Part shown: positions 1 to 11,012 of the stretch, piece by piece
Numbering within the stretch: the stretch's first letter is position 1
Layout: each line of letters begins with the position of its first letter
Assembly: GCA_963698775.1 (NCBI GenBank)
Contig: CAVOSE010000054.1
Span: 1-64,000, forward strand
Length of the DNA stretch: 64,000 bases
Direction: 5' to 3'
Source of the DNA: Thiohalocapsa sp963698775
GTDB lineage: Bacteria > Pseudomonadota > Gammaproteobacteria > Chromatiales > Chromatiaceae
Position numbers and translations under genes: made by a program
The notes under the pieces: generated by a model
What the model was told of the DNA's origin: nothing
Databases searched by the model: none
Seen by the model: the letters and a program-made list of their open reading frames with translations, nothing else

Positions 1-1871
1 ATTGCGCTGGCCCGCAACACCGGCGAACTCGACCGCATGCGTCGGCAGGATGGTCTATCGCATCGTTTCCTCGGCGGGATTGCGGCATCGCCGGGTATCG
101 CCTTGGGACCGCCCGCTACGCCGCCGATCCCGCCGCGGATCTGGACGCGGTGCCGGAGCAAGCCCGCAACGGACCCTGAGGCGGAGGTCGCGTGCTTTTC
201 GGGCCGCGCTGGCGGATGTCGCCGAGCGATATTTCACGGCGATGGTGTCGCGCATCGGCCGCGGCCTGCGCGATGAGGCTACCGGCGCGCTGTTCGACGC
301 CTGGCGGCTGATGCTCGAAGAGCGAGTCGCTGATCGACGACACGCTCGTCGCGCATCCGCGGCGGCAACTCGGGCGCGAGGGTGCGCTGCGCCGACACGA
401 TCGCCGAGCACGCCGAGGCGTTCCAGCGCATGGACGACGCCTACTTGCGCGAAGCGCGGCTCGGATGTGCGCGACCTCGGCCGCCAGGTGCTGTTGCCGG
501 TCTGCAGAATCGCGACGCCCCGGCGGTGGCGTATCCGACCGCAGCACCATCCTGGTGGGCGATGAGATCAGCGCCATGCAGATCGCCGATGTGCCGCGCG
601 AGTCGCTGGCCGGCATCGTCAGCAGCACCGGGCTCCGGATCGTCGCACATGGCGATCCTGGCGCGCGGCATGGGCGTGCCGGCGGCCATGGGCGTCGTCT
701 GAGCCGCCGGTGGGTGGCATCGCAGGGCCGCAGACATGATCGTCGACGGCGACCGCGGACGGGTCTACGTGCTCGCCGTCGACCGACGGTGCGCGCCGAG
801 TACGACTCGAACTCCCGCCCGCGGACGAACCGCGAACTGTCCGCGGAGCTCGACGGAGCCGCGCGGCCTGGCGTCGGAGACCACGGACGGCTCACCGGCT
901 GCTGCAGCTGTTCGGCAGACACGGGCCTGGTGTCGGAGCAGTGACGCGGTAGGGGATCGAGGAATCCGCGGGGGTCGGGCTGTACCGCACGGAACTGGCG
1001 CTCCTGGCGCGCGATCGTTTCCCGGGCGAGAAGGCGCAGATGCAGAATTACCGCCAGGTACTCGAGACCTTTGCGCCTCGCGACCGGTCGGACCATTCGC
1101 ACCCTCGACATCGGCGGCGACAAGCCGCTGTCGCTACTTTCCGGTGCAGGAGTCGAACCCGTTCCTCGGTTGGCGCGGCATCCGCATGACGCGCGACCAT
1201 CCCGAAGATCTTCGATCACCGAGGTCCGCGCCACGGTTGCGCTGGCGCCATCGGCCTCGACAATCCTGCAGTTGCTGCTGCCGATCTGATCACCACGGTG
1301 GATGAGGTGGACGACGCGCTATTGCTGATCCAGCGAGCCTGCGACGAGTTGGAGGACGAGGGGTACTATGTCATGATGCCCCCGGTGGGCGTCATGGTGG
1401 AGGTGCCGGCGGCGGTCTACCAGGCGGACGCGCTGGCCCGTCGGGTGTCGTTTCTGTCCGTTGGCACCAACGACTTGACCCAGTATCTGCTCGCCGTCGA
1501 TCGCAACAACGCGCATGTGGCGTCCATCTACGACGAATTGCACCCGGCGGTGCTGCGGGCGTTGATGACGGTGGTCGCCGGTGCGCGCGTTTATGGCCGC
1601 GAGGTCAGCGTCTGTGGGGAGATGGCCGGCGATCCGTTGGCGGCGGTGCTGTTGCTCGGCATCGGCGTGCACAATCTCAGCATGGGCGCCGGCAGCCTGC
1701 TCGCGGGTGAAGGGCGGGGCCATCCGCAGCAACGGCCGCGCCCGTGCCCGCCGAGCCGCTGGTGCGTCGCCTGCAATGCGAGACGGACATGCGCGCGTTC
1801 GGCTGCTGCTGGACGCGCTGGAGGACGTCGGCCTCGGCGGCCTGGCGTGCCGGCTTGAGCCGCCGAAGTGA
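1..1871 (+). pseudogene. ptsP: PTS phosphoenolpyruvate-protein phosphotransferase PtsP, partial and frameshifted
   Basis: PtsP is the enzyme I of the nitrogen-related phosphotransfer system: it takes phosphate from PEP onto a histidine and passes it to NPr. The window opens inside the gene, so the GAF domain is missing. Going downstream one can read, in different frames, the linker (GGIAASPGIALG, near 77-112), the phospho-histidine loop (GSSHMAILARGMGVPAAMG, near 640-695), the barrel motif RTLDIGGDKPL (near 1098-1130) and the PEP-binding core (FLSVGTNDLTQYLLAVDRNN, near 1450-1508). The CGEM motif and the C-terminal LLLDALEDVGLGGL close the gene at a TGA at 1869-1871. At least six frame changes are needed, so as written it cannot make a full protein. 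Real decay and poor base calling near a contig edge look the same here. Family identity is secure; functional state is not. Confidence 0.85.
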
Positions 1872-2163
1872 AGACAGGCTCGGCGCGGACAGGCCTGGCT
1901 GCTGCTGGCGGGGCTGGGTCAGGTCATACATGTAGAGGTCAACGAGCTGCGCCAGCGCTGGGGACTCAACAACGCACTAGAATAGGCTACAGCGTGGCAC
2001 CGTGGCTGATGCCGATGGGCCGGCGATCCGACGAGCTCTTCGTCAGCTGAGTGGCGGCGGACGAAATAGACCAGCATAGAACTGCTCAAGACGTCGGCGG
2101 AGACGTCGCGGCGTGGCGGGCGCGAACCTATCCGCGGAAGGTCGGCGAGGCGTTTGATCGGCG

Positions 2164-3230
2164 TCAGTCGGTGACGTGGCGGACTCAACTCGCCTACCGC
2201 GTCGATCATGACCGCGAGATGATCCGGGTTGACGTGCTGATGGATGCCGTGGCCGAGATCGAAAACATGACCGGGGCCTTCGCCGTAGCTTTGCAAGACC
2301 TTGTCGACCTCGGCGCGGATTTTCTCCGGGCTCGCGTAAAGCACGCAGGGATCGAGATCGCCCTGCAGGGCAACCTTGTCGCTGGGTCAGTCGTCGAGCA
2401 GTTGACAGGTCGGTCGTCCAGTCTACTCCCAGCGCGTCGCAACCGGTGTCGGCAATTTTATCCAGCCACTGTCCGCCATTTTTCGTGAAAAGCACGATCG
2501 GCACCCGCCTCGCCATTAGCCTCCCGTGTCACGCCATCGACGATCTTTTGCATGTAGGCAAGGGAGAACTCGAGATAGTTGGCGGGCGAAAGTGCGCCGC
2601 CCCAGGTGTCGAAAACCATCAGCGCCTGGCGCGTGGCTGGCAACCTGTGCATTCAGGTAGTTGATAACGCTGCCGGTGGTTTTTTCCAGCAAGCTGTGCA
2701 GCACTTCAGGCTTGTCGAATAGCATTCCCTTGATATACGCATACTCCTTGCTGCTGCCGCCTTCCACCATGTAGGTGGCGAGTGTCCAGGGACTGCCTGT
2801 AAAGCCGATTAGCGGCACGCGGCCATCAAGTTCCCGGCGAATTGTTCGCACCGCGTCCATCACATAGCGTAGTTCCTGCTCTGGATCAGGATCCGGTAAT
2901 TGCTCGACCTGGCGCGCACTGCGCAGCGGGTCCCGCAGTTCCTGGGCCTTCGCCGGTTTCGAAATACAAACCTAGTCCCATGGCGTCGGGCACGTAGGAT
3001 GTCGGAGAACAGGATCGCGGCGTCCAGCGAAAAACGTCTCAGCGGCTGCAGGGTGACTTCGCAAGCCAGATCCGGGTTGGGGCAGAGCTCCATGGAATCG
3101 CCGGCTCGGCGGGCGCCGTCCGGTATTCCGGCAGGTAGCGTCCCGCCTGCCGCATGATCCATACGGGGGTGTACCGCACGGGCTCACGCAGCAAGGCCCG
3201 CAGGAAAGTGTCGTTTTTAAGCTCGGTCAC
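2164..3230 (-). pseudogene. hemE: Uroporphyrinogen decarboxylase, frameshifted
   Basis: HemE decarboxylates uroporphyrinogen III to coproporphyrinogen III in cytosolic haem and bacteriochlorophyll synthesis. A GTG start at 3230 gives the typical N-terminus MTELKNDTFLRALL followed by the substrate-binding WIMRQAGRYLPEYR. Further family blocks follow in order but in changing frames: ACEVTLQPLRRF and DAAILFSDIL (about 3060-3000), PLIGFTGSPWTLATYMVEGG (about 2820-2760), FDTWGGALSP (about 2610) and FDLGHGIHQHV (about 2265-2230). The end ELSPP leads into a TGA at about 2164. At least five shifts are needed over about 355 codons. An essential single-copy gene being this broken argues that some or all shifts are sequence errors. 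It is convergent with ptsP; the 290 bp between them hold only a short open stretch ending at 1985 that I cannot identify. Confidence 0.85.
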
Positions 3231-3732
3231 TGAATCGGTCTCTAGTTCTGGTTCGTGGGTCTTGGTCCGGGCGGGGTTCCGCGAGGCCTGATAATGGGTT
3301 CGGCGTCTAGTGGCGCAGGATACTACAGCCGCGGGCAGGACGCGCCGCCTTGCCTACGTCGGCCGACGCCAAAAGCGGTACGGTCGGCGATGATGGGTAT
3401 CGCGCATCTGGCCGAGCAGATCGAGTATCAGGGCGAGAGCGAACAACCTTGACCTGGCGTGCCACATGGCCTCGCGCGTTGCGAAAAGGGGTACGCATAG
3501 AGGCATTGAACTCGGGCGATCTATCGTCAACACCAATCGATACAACCGACACTGCCTGTTGGCGCGGAGCAATTCAGTGGCCTACGGTTTAGACTGCGCG
3601 TTGCTTCCATAGCAAAACAGTGCGTCTTTGCGTTTCGGCATTTTCAGGACCGAAGCACAAAGACAGGCACAACAAGACGAGCGGCGTTGCACACCACAGT
3701 CGACCCACCAAAGTTGAGGAGCTCATTTCCTA
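3231..3732. other. Intergenic stretch between divergent hemE and katG
   Basis: About 500 bp between the divergent starts of hemE and katG must hold both promoters. I see no convincing gene: the short open frames here have no recognisable content. No clear OxyR or other operator was recognised. Because both flanking genes are full of indels, a real small gene here could also have been destroyed. Confidence 0.5.
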
Positions 3733-5956
<2,224 letters not shown>

Positions 5957-6052
5957 GCAACAGCCGCTCGGGCCGTGGTTGGCATCAGCCCGGCCCGAGC
6001 ACTCGGATTGCGGGCAACGCCGAACCGGGCCACAACCGTTACAATCGGCCGC

Positions 6053-8233
6053 ATGGACGTATCCCACATTCTCGACTCTCTGAACGAACCCCAGCGCGAG
6101 GCCGTGACCGCCGAGGCGGGCAATCGGCTGGTGCTGGCCGGCGCCGGCTCCGGCAAGACCCGCGTGCTGGTACACCGCATTGCCTGGCTCATCCAGGTAC
6201 AGCAAGTCCGCCCCTGGGGGCTGTTGGCGGTGACCTTTACCAACAAGGCCGCTCGGGAGATGAAGACCCGCATCGAGGAGATGCTCAGCGAACCCGTCGG
6301 CGGCATGTGGGTGGGCACATTTCATGGTCTCGCGCACCGGTTCTTGCGTGCGCACTGGAAGGACGCACGACTGCCGCAGCAGTTTCAGATCCTCGACTCC
6401 GACGACCAGTTCCGCATGATCAAGCGTCTGCTGAAGACCTTGGAACTGGACGAGGCACGTTGGCCGCCGCGGCAGGTGCAGGGCTTTATCAACAAGCAGA
6501 AGGACGAGGGCCGCCGCCCCAACCACCTCGACAGCGGTGGCGACTTCTACCAGCAAAAGATGATCGAGCTCTACCGCGAGTATCAGCAGGGCTGCGAGCG
6601 CGGCGGCGCGGTGGATTTCGCCGAGCTGCTGCTGCGCGCCCACGAGGTGCTGCGCGATCGGCCGGATGTGCTGCACCATTATCGCGAGCGCTTTCAATAC
6701 ATCCTGGTGGACGAGTTCCAGGACACCAACGCCATCCAGTACGCCTGGCTGCGGCTGCTGGCCGGGGACGACGACAACCTGTTCCTAGTCGGCGACGACG
6801 ACCAGTCCATCTATGGCTGGCGCGGGGCGCGGGTCGAAAACATCCAGAGCTTTCAGCGTGACTATCCCAATACGCAGGTGGTGCGCCTGGAGCAGAACTA
6901 CCGCTCCACCGGCAACATCCTCGCCGCCGCCAACGCCCTGATCGAGCACAATCCCAGCCGCCTGGGCAAGAATCTGTGGACCGACGACGGCGCCGGCGAG
7001 CCGATACGCCGCTATGCCGCCTTCAACGAGGTGGACGAGGCGCGCTTCGTCGTCGAGCGCATTCGCCGCTATTGCGAGGACGAGGGCATGCGCCGTTCCG
7101 ACTGCGCCATCCTCTACCGCACCACCGCGCAGTCGCGGCTGTTCGAGGAATCGCTGATCCAGGCCGCGATTCCCTACAGGGTTTACGGTGGGCAGCGCTT
7201 CTTCGAGCGCATCGAGATCAAAGACACGTTGGCCTATTTGCGGCTGCTGGCGAACCCGCACGACGACGGCGCGTTCGAGCGCATCGTCAACATCCCGGCC
7301 CGCGGCATCGGTCCGCGCACCGTCGATGCGCTGCGTACTCGGGCGCGTGCCGACGACAGCTCGCTGTGGCAGGCGGCCCAGCATGCGGTCGCGACCGCGC
7401 TGTTACCGGCGCGGGCCACCGGCGCGTTGCGTCAGTTTCTTGACCTGATCGGCGGCCTGGGGGAACCGGGTGACGATAGCGAGCTGCCGGCACTGTTCCA
7501 GGACGTGATCGAGGCCAGCGGCCTGCCGGCCCATTACCAGAAGGACAAGGACGGCAAGGGCGTCGACCGGCTGGAGAACCTGGAGCAGTTGGTGGAGGCA
7601 GCCCGGCGCTTTACCGCCGAGGCCAGCGACGACGACGGCGACCTGTTGGCCAGCTTCCTGGCCCACGCCGCGCTGGAGGCCGGCGAGGCGCAGGCCGACG
7701 GCTCCGTCGACAGCGTGCAGTTGATGACCCTGCACAGTGCCAAGGGCCTCGAGTTTGATATCGTCTTCATCACCGGCATTGAGGAGGGCCTGTTCCCGCA
7801 CAGCATGTCCGCCGATGATCCGGCCCGCCTGGAAGAGGAGCGCCGGCTCTGCTATGTCGGTATGACCCGCGCCCGCGAACAGCTCTATCTGACCCATGCC
7901 GAGTCGCGACGCCTGCATGGCCGCGAGGAATATCCGATGCCGTCGCGCTTCCTGCGAGAGGTGCCGCCGGAGCTGCTGGAAGAGGTACGTGGCGGCGGCA
8001 TCGCGCGGCGCGGCGGGGCATCCCGCCCGACCACCGGCGCCGGCCTCAGCGGTGGCGCGGCTGCCGGCGGCTTCCAGCTCGGCCAGCAGGTGGTGCATCC
8101 CAAATTCGGCCACGGCGTGGTGCTGAACAGCGAGGGGTCCGGCGCCGGTGCACGCATCCAGGTCAATTTCGAGGCAGTCGGTGCCAAGTGGTTGGTGTTG
8201 GCCTACGCTCGTCTTGAGGCAGCGGGCCGCTGA
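6053..8233 (+). CDS. uvrD: DNA helicase II UvrD
   Basis: UvrD is a 3'-5' superfamily 1 helicase acting in nucleotide excision and mismatch repair. The 726-aa product matches the usual length of about 720. The start at 6053 is chosen because MDVSHILDSLNEPQREAV is the standard UvrD N-terminus; an open frame runs upstream to 5975 but its extra 26 residues have no family support. Walker A GAGSGKTR is near residue 30, the Walker B DEFQDTN near 220, then GDDDQSIYGWRGA, the QNYRST motif, TLHSAKGLEFD and the C-terminal VGMTRARE. The C-terminal tail ends in the UvrD Tudor-like segment (VVHPKFGHGVV). It is intact although it directly follows the badly shifted katG. Its stop codon lies 2 bp from a dispersed 130-bp repeat. 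Confidence 0.97.
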   Translation: MDVSHILDSLNEPQREAVTAEAGNRLVLAGAGSGKTRVLVHRIAWLIQVQQVRPWGLLAVTFTNKAAREMKTRIEEMLSEPVGGMWVGTFHGLAHRFLRAHWKDARLPQQFQILDSDDQFRMIKRLLKTLELDEARWPPRQVQGFINKQKDEGRRPNHLDSGGDFYQQKMIELYREYQQGCERGGAVDFAELLLRAHEVLRDRPDVLHHYRERFQYILVDEFQDTNAIQYAWLRLLAGDDDNLFLVGDDDQSIYGWRGARVENIQSFQRDYPNTQVVRLEQNYRSTGNILAAANALIEHNPSRLGKNLWTDDGAGEPIRRYAAFNEVDEARFVVERIRRYCEDEGMRRSDCAILYRTTAQSRLFEESLIQAAIPYRVYGGQRFFERIEIKDTLAYLRLLANPHDDGAFERIVNIPARGIGPRTVDALRTRARADDSSLWQAAQHAVATALLPARATGALRQFLDLIGGLGEPGDDSELPALFQDVIEASGLPAHYQKDKDGKGVDRLENLEQLVEAARRFTAEASDDDGDLLASFLAHAALEAGEAQADGSVDSVQLMTLHSAKGLEFDIVFITGIEEGLFPHSMSADDPARLEEERRLCYVGMTRAREQLYLTHAESRRLHGREEYPMPSRFLREVPPELLEEVRGGGIARRGGASRPTTGAGLSGGAAAGGFQLGQQVVHPKFGHGVVLNSEGSGAGARIQVNFEAVGAKWLVLAYARLEAAGR

Positions 8234-8235
8234 GT

Positions 8236-8365
8236 GAACTACGAAACACGCGAAAAGCGCGAAAAATTATAGAGATACAGCGGAGATTCTGCTTACTTTT
8301 GGGTATTTTGCGCATTTCGTAGTTTCATTCTGTCCGCGGTGACGTTCATGTTGTTTCTGAATTGT
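8236..8365. repeat. 130-bp dispersed element, copy 1
   Basis: This element starts 2 bp after the uvrD stop and has a second, clearly similar copy of the same length at 38572-38701. Both begin with GAACTACGAAACACGCGAAA. An inverted partner of the first ten bases (AACTACGAAA at 8237-8246; TTTCGTAGTT at 8315-8324) makes it a long potential hairpin with a tail of about 40 bp (TCCGCGGTGACGTTCATG). It codes for nothing obvious. It could act as a 3' end or terminator, or be a small non-autonomous mobile element. Confidence 0.85.
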
Positions 8366-8564
8366 CCCTAAGGGGCGAGCGCTTGTACGCACTACGCGGC
8401 TTCCGGCTGACGCGCTTGCTCAATGGCGCCGCGGCGTGGATCATCGCACTGCCGCGTCGCCACTGAGCACGTCGGCCAATCCGTCGATCCGCGAGGGTCC
8501 GGTCCTAAGCGACGGTCATCCAAGACACGCGGACCGGGATCGCCATCACAACGAGGAGCACAAC

Positions 8565-9647
8565 ATGCAACGCCGAGCCTTTCTGACCAGCGCCGGAGCC
8601 GCGACCGTGGCCATGGGCGCGGGCATCAAGACCGCCCACGCCAAGCCCGAGCACAAGTGGAAGATGGTCACGACCTGGCCGAAGAACTTTCCGGGCCTGG
8701 GCACCGGCGCAAACAAGCTGGCCGAGTTGATCGGCGAGATGAGCGGCGGGCGCATCGAGGTCAAGGTGTATGGCGCCAAGGAACTCGTGCCTGCCTTCGA
8801 GGTGTTCGACGCCGTCTCCCAGGGCACCGCCGAGATCGGCCATGGCGCCGCCTATTACTGGAAGGGCAAGAGTGAGGCCGCGCAGTTCTTCTCGACGGTG
8901 CCGTTCGGTCTGACGGCACAGGAGATGAATGGCTGGCTCTACTATGGGGGCGGGCTAGAGCTGTGGACCGAGCTGTACGCTCAGTTCGGCCTGGTGCCCG
9001 CACCGGCGGGCAACACCGGGGTACAGATGGGCGGCTGGTTCAATAAGGAGATCAACTCCGTCAACGATCTCTCGGGCCTTAAGATGCGCATCCCCGGCCT
9101 CGGCGGCGAGGTACTCAAGCGCGCCGGCGGCACGCCCGTCAATCTGCCCGGCGGCGAGTTGTTCACGTCGCTGCAATCCGGCGCTATCGACGCCACCGAG
9201 TGGGTCGGTCCGTACAACGATCTGGCCTTCGGCCTGTACAAGGCGGCCAAATACTATTACTACCCCGGCTGGCACGAGCCCGGTACGACGCTGGAGGCGA
9301 TGGTCAACAAGCAGGTCTTCGATGCACTACCCAAGGACCTACAGTCCATCGTGCTGAACGCCTGCAAGGTGGTCAATCAGGACATGCTGGCCGAGTACAC
9401 CGCGCGCAATCCCGCCGCATTGCAGACGCTACTCACCGAGCACAATGTCGACCTGCGCAAGTATCCCGACGACGTACTGATCAAGCTGCGCGAGTTGTCC
9501 AAAGAGGTCGTTGCCGAGATTGCAGAAAAGGACGCCTTCTCGAAAAAGACCTATGCGTCGTACCAGAAATTCCTGACCCAGGCCAAGGAATGGAGCGCCA
9601 TCTCCGAGCTGGCCTACCTGCAGGCGCGGGATGAGCTCGGGGCCTAA
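8565..9647 (+). CDS. TRAP transporter solute-binding protein (TakP-like), Tat-exported
   Basis: This is a periplasmic DctP-family binding protein of a TRAP transporter, closest in my recollection to the 2-oxoacid-binding TakP type. Start 8565 is preferred: GAGGAG sits 6 bp upstream and the protein then opens with a twin-arginine leader, MQRRAFLTSAGAATVAMG, ending at AHA. Family blocks are WPKNFPGLGTGANKLAEL, the signature NTGVQMGGWF, LKMRIPGLGGEVLK, and the ligand-site block AIDATEWVGPY. The length of 360 aa is normal. No TRAP membrane subunits (DctQ/DctM) are in the window, so its partner must be encoded elsewhere or it serves an alternative role. It overlaps the start of hemW by 17 bp, suggesting co-transcription. 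Confidence 0.92.
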   Translation: MQRRAFLTSAGAATVAMGAGIKTAHAKPEHKWKMVTTWPKNFPGLGTGANKLAELIGEMSGGRIEVKVYGAKELVPAFEVFDAVSQGTAEIGHGAAYYWKGKSEAAQFFSTVPFGLTAQEMNGWLYYGGGLELWTELYAQFGLVPAPAGNTGVQMGGWFNKEINSVNDLSGLKMRIPGLGGEVLKRAGGTPVNLPGGELFTSLQSGAIDATEWVGPYNDLAFGLYKAAKYYYYPGWHEPGTTLEAMVNKQVFDALPKDLQSIVLNACKVVNQDMLAEYTARNPAALQTLLTEHNVDLRKYPDDVLIKLRELSKEVVAEIAEKDAFSKKTYASYQKFLTQAKEWSAISELAYLQARDELGA

Positions 9648-10884
9648 GCCGGACTCCGATCTGAACCCCAACCAGCAACCAGGCTCGGACACAACGCACC
9701 GGCAGGCGGGTCCCGGTCGCGATTTCGCGGCCGGGCCGCCGGAGCTGACGCTCTACGTGCACCTGCCCTGGTGCGTGCGCAAATGCCCGTACTGCGATTT
9801 CAACTCCCATGCGCTCCGGGATGGGCCGCCCGAGCGGCGCTATATCGATGCGCTGCTGGCAGACCTGGATGCCCAACTTGCACCGGGCATCGACGACCGG
9901 CCGCTGCGGTCGGTCTTCATCGGCGGCGGCACCCCGAGCCTCTTCTCCGGCGCGGCAATCCACGCGCTCCTCGATGGGGTGCGGGCGCGCTGTCGGCTGG
10001 CGGCGGATGTCGAGATCACGCTGGAGGCCAATCCGGGCACCGTCGATGCGGGTCATTTCGACGAGTACCTGCGTGCCGGCGTGAATCGGCTCTCCATCGG
10101 CGTGCAGTCCCTATCTGCCCCGCACCTGGTCGCGCTGGGCCGCATTCACGACCCGCAACAGGCGCTGGCCGCCTACAGCACCGCGCGCCGGGCCGGCTGC
10201 GACAACGTCAATCTGGACATGATGTTCGGACTGCCCGGGCAAACCATGGCGCAGGCGCGCGAGGACGTCGAGCGCCTGATCGACCTGCACCCTGAGCATC
10301 TGTCCTACTACCAGTTGACGCTGGAGCCGAACACCGCCTTCGCCCAGTCCCCGCCCACCGTTGCCGACGATGACGAACTCTGCGACATGCAGGATCAGGG
10401 CATCGCGTTGCTGGCAGCGGGCGGCTATCAACGCTACGAGATCTCGGCCTATGCGCGCGAGCAGCGGCACTGTCGGCACAACCTGAATTACTGGCGCTTC
10501 GGCGACTACATCGGCATCGGCGCTGGCGCCCATGGCAAGCTCACTCACGTGGCAGGGGGGGCGCTCGGCGGCCAGGTAGAGCGGCGTGCCTGCCGCCGAC
10601 ACCCGGATGCCTATATGACTGGCGCCGACCGACTCAGCAGCCGGCGCTGGCTGACCAACGAAGATCTGATCCTGGAGTTTGCGCTGAACGCATTTCGGCT
10701 GGTCGACGGCGTCGAAGCGTCGCTGTTCCAGCGCCAGACCGGCCTAGGGTTGGCGCAAATCGAGCCGGTGTTGGCGCGCGCGCGACGAGATGGCTTGCTG
10801 AACCCTCGACAGGATCGGTTGTGCCCGAGCGTCCATGGACTTCGGTTCTTGAACGATCTCGTTGCCCGCTTCGAAAAAGACTAA
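9631..10884 (+). CDS. hemW: Radical SAM haem chaperone HemW
   Basis: HemW resembles oxygen-independent coproporphyrinogen oxidase and is now regarded as a haem-delivery protein. The radical SAM cluster motif CVRKCPYCDF (CxxxCxxC) lies near residues 53-61, preceded by the HemW-typical YVHLPW. Other blocks are FIGGGTPSLF, the NRLSIGVQS region, MFGLPGQT, LSYYQLTLEPNT and the HemW_C end domain. The product is 417 aa, somewhat longer than the E. coli protein of about 380, because the start inside the previous gene adds a 35-40 residue polar lead. A later start is possible, but no better ribosome site is evident. HemW lacks the N-terminal extension and extra cysteine of true HemN. Confidence 0.93.
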   Translation: MSSGPKPDSDLNPNQQPGSDTTHRQAGPGRDFAAGPPELTLYVHLPWCVRKCPYCDFNSHALRDGPPERRYIDALLADLDAQLAPGIDDRPLRSVFIGGGTPSLFSGAAIHALLDGVRARCRLAADVEITLEANPGTVDAGHFDEYLRAGVNRLSIGVQSLSAPHLVALGRIHDPQQALAAYSTARRAGCDNVNLDMMFGLPGQTMAQAREDVERLIDLHPEHLSYYQLTLEPNTAFAQSPPTVADDDELCDMQDQGIALLAAGGYQRYEISAYAREQRHCRHNLNYWRFGDYIGIGAGAHGKLTHVAGGALGGQVERRACRRHPDAYMTGADRLSSRRWLTNEDLILEFALNAFRLVDGVEASLFQRQTGLGLAQIEPVLARARRDGLLNPRQDRLCPSVHGLRFLNDLVARFEKD

Positions 10885-11012
10885 ACGACGGCTCGACAGC
10901 AACCGGGGCGCTTGCAGGTCGGGGCAGGATGTAATAAACGCTTCATCTTTTGGGGTGGTGCCGTGCCCTGAACCTTAGCGAACCTTTACCCGACATCGGC
11001 GATCAAGTCTGA

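Noticed and set aside
1140..1165. tRNA-like T-arm sequence (GTGCAGGAGTCGAACCCGTTCC)
   Set aside because: It encodes the PtsP segment PVQESNPFLGWRG, and no cloverleaf can be formed around it. No tRNA or rRNA was found in the window.
1872..2163. Possible gene end reading LLLAGLGQVIHVEVNELRQR before a stop at 1985
   Set aside because: Coding-like but only about 35 residues after the ptsP stop, with no start or family I can support.
6053..10884. Window as a prophage or integrative element
   Set aside because: No integrase, structural phage genes, attachment repeats or tRNA were seen; genes around the accessory loci are chromosomal housekeeping genes.
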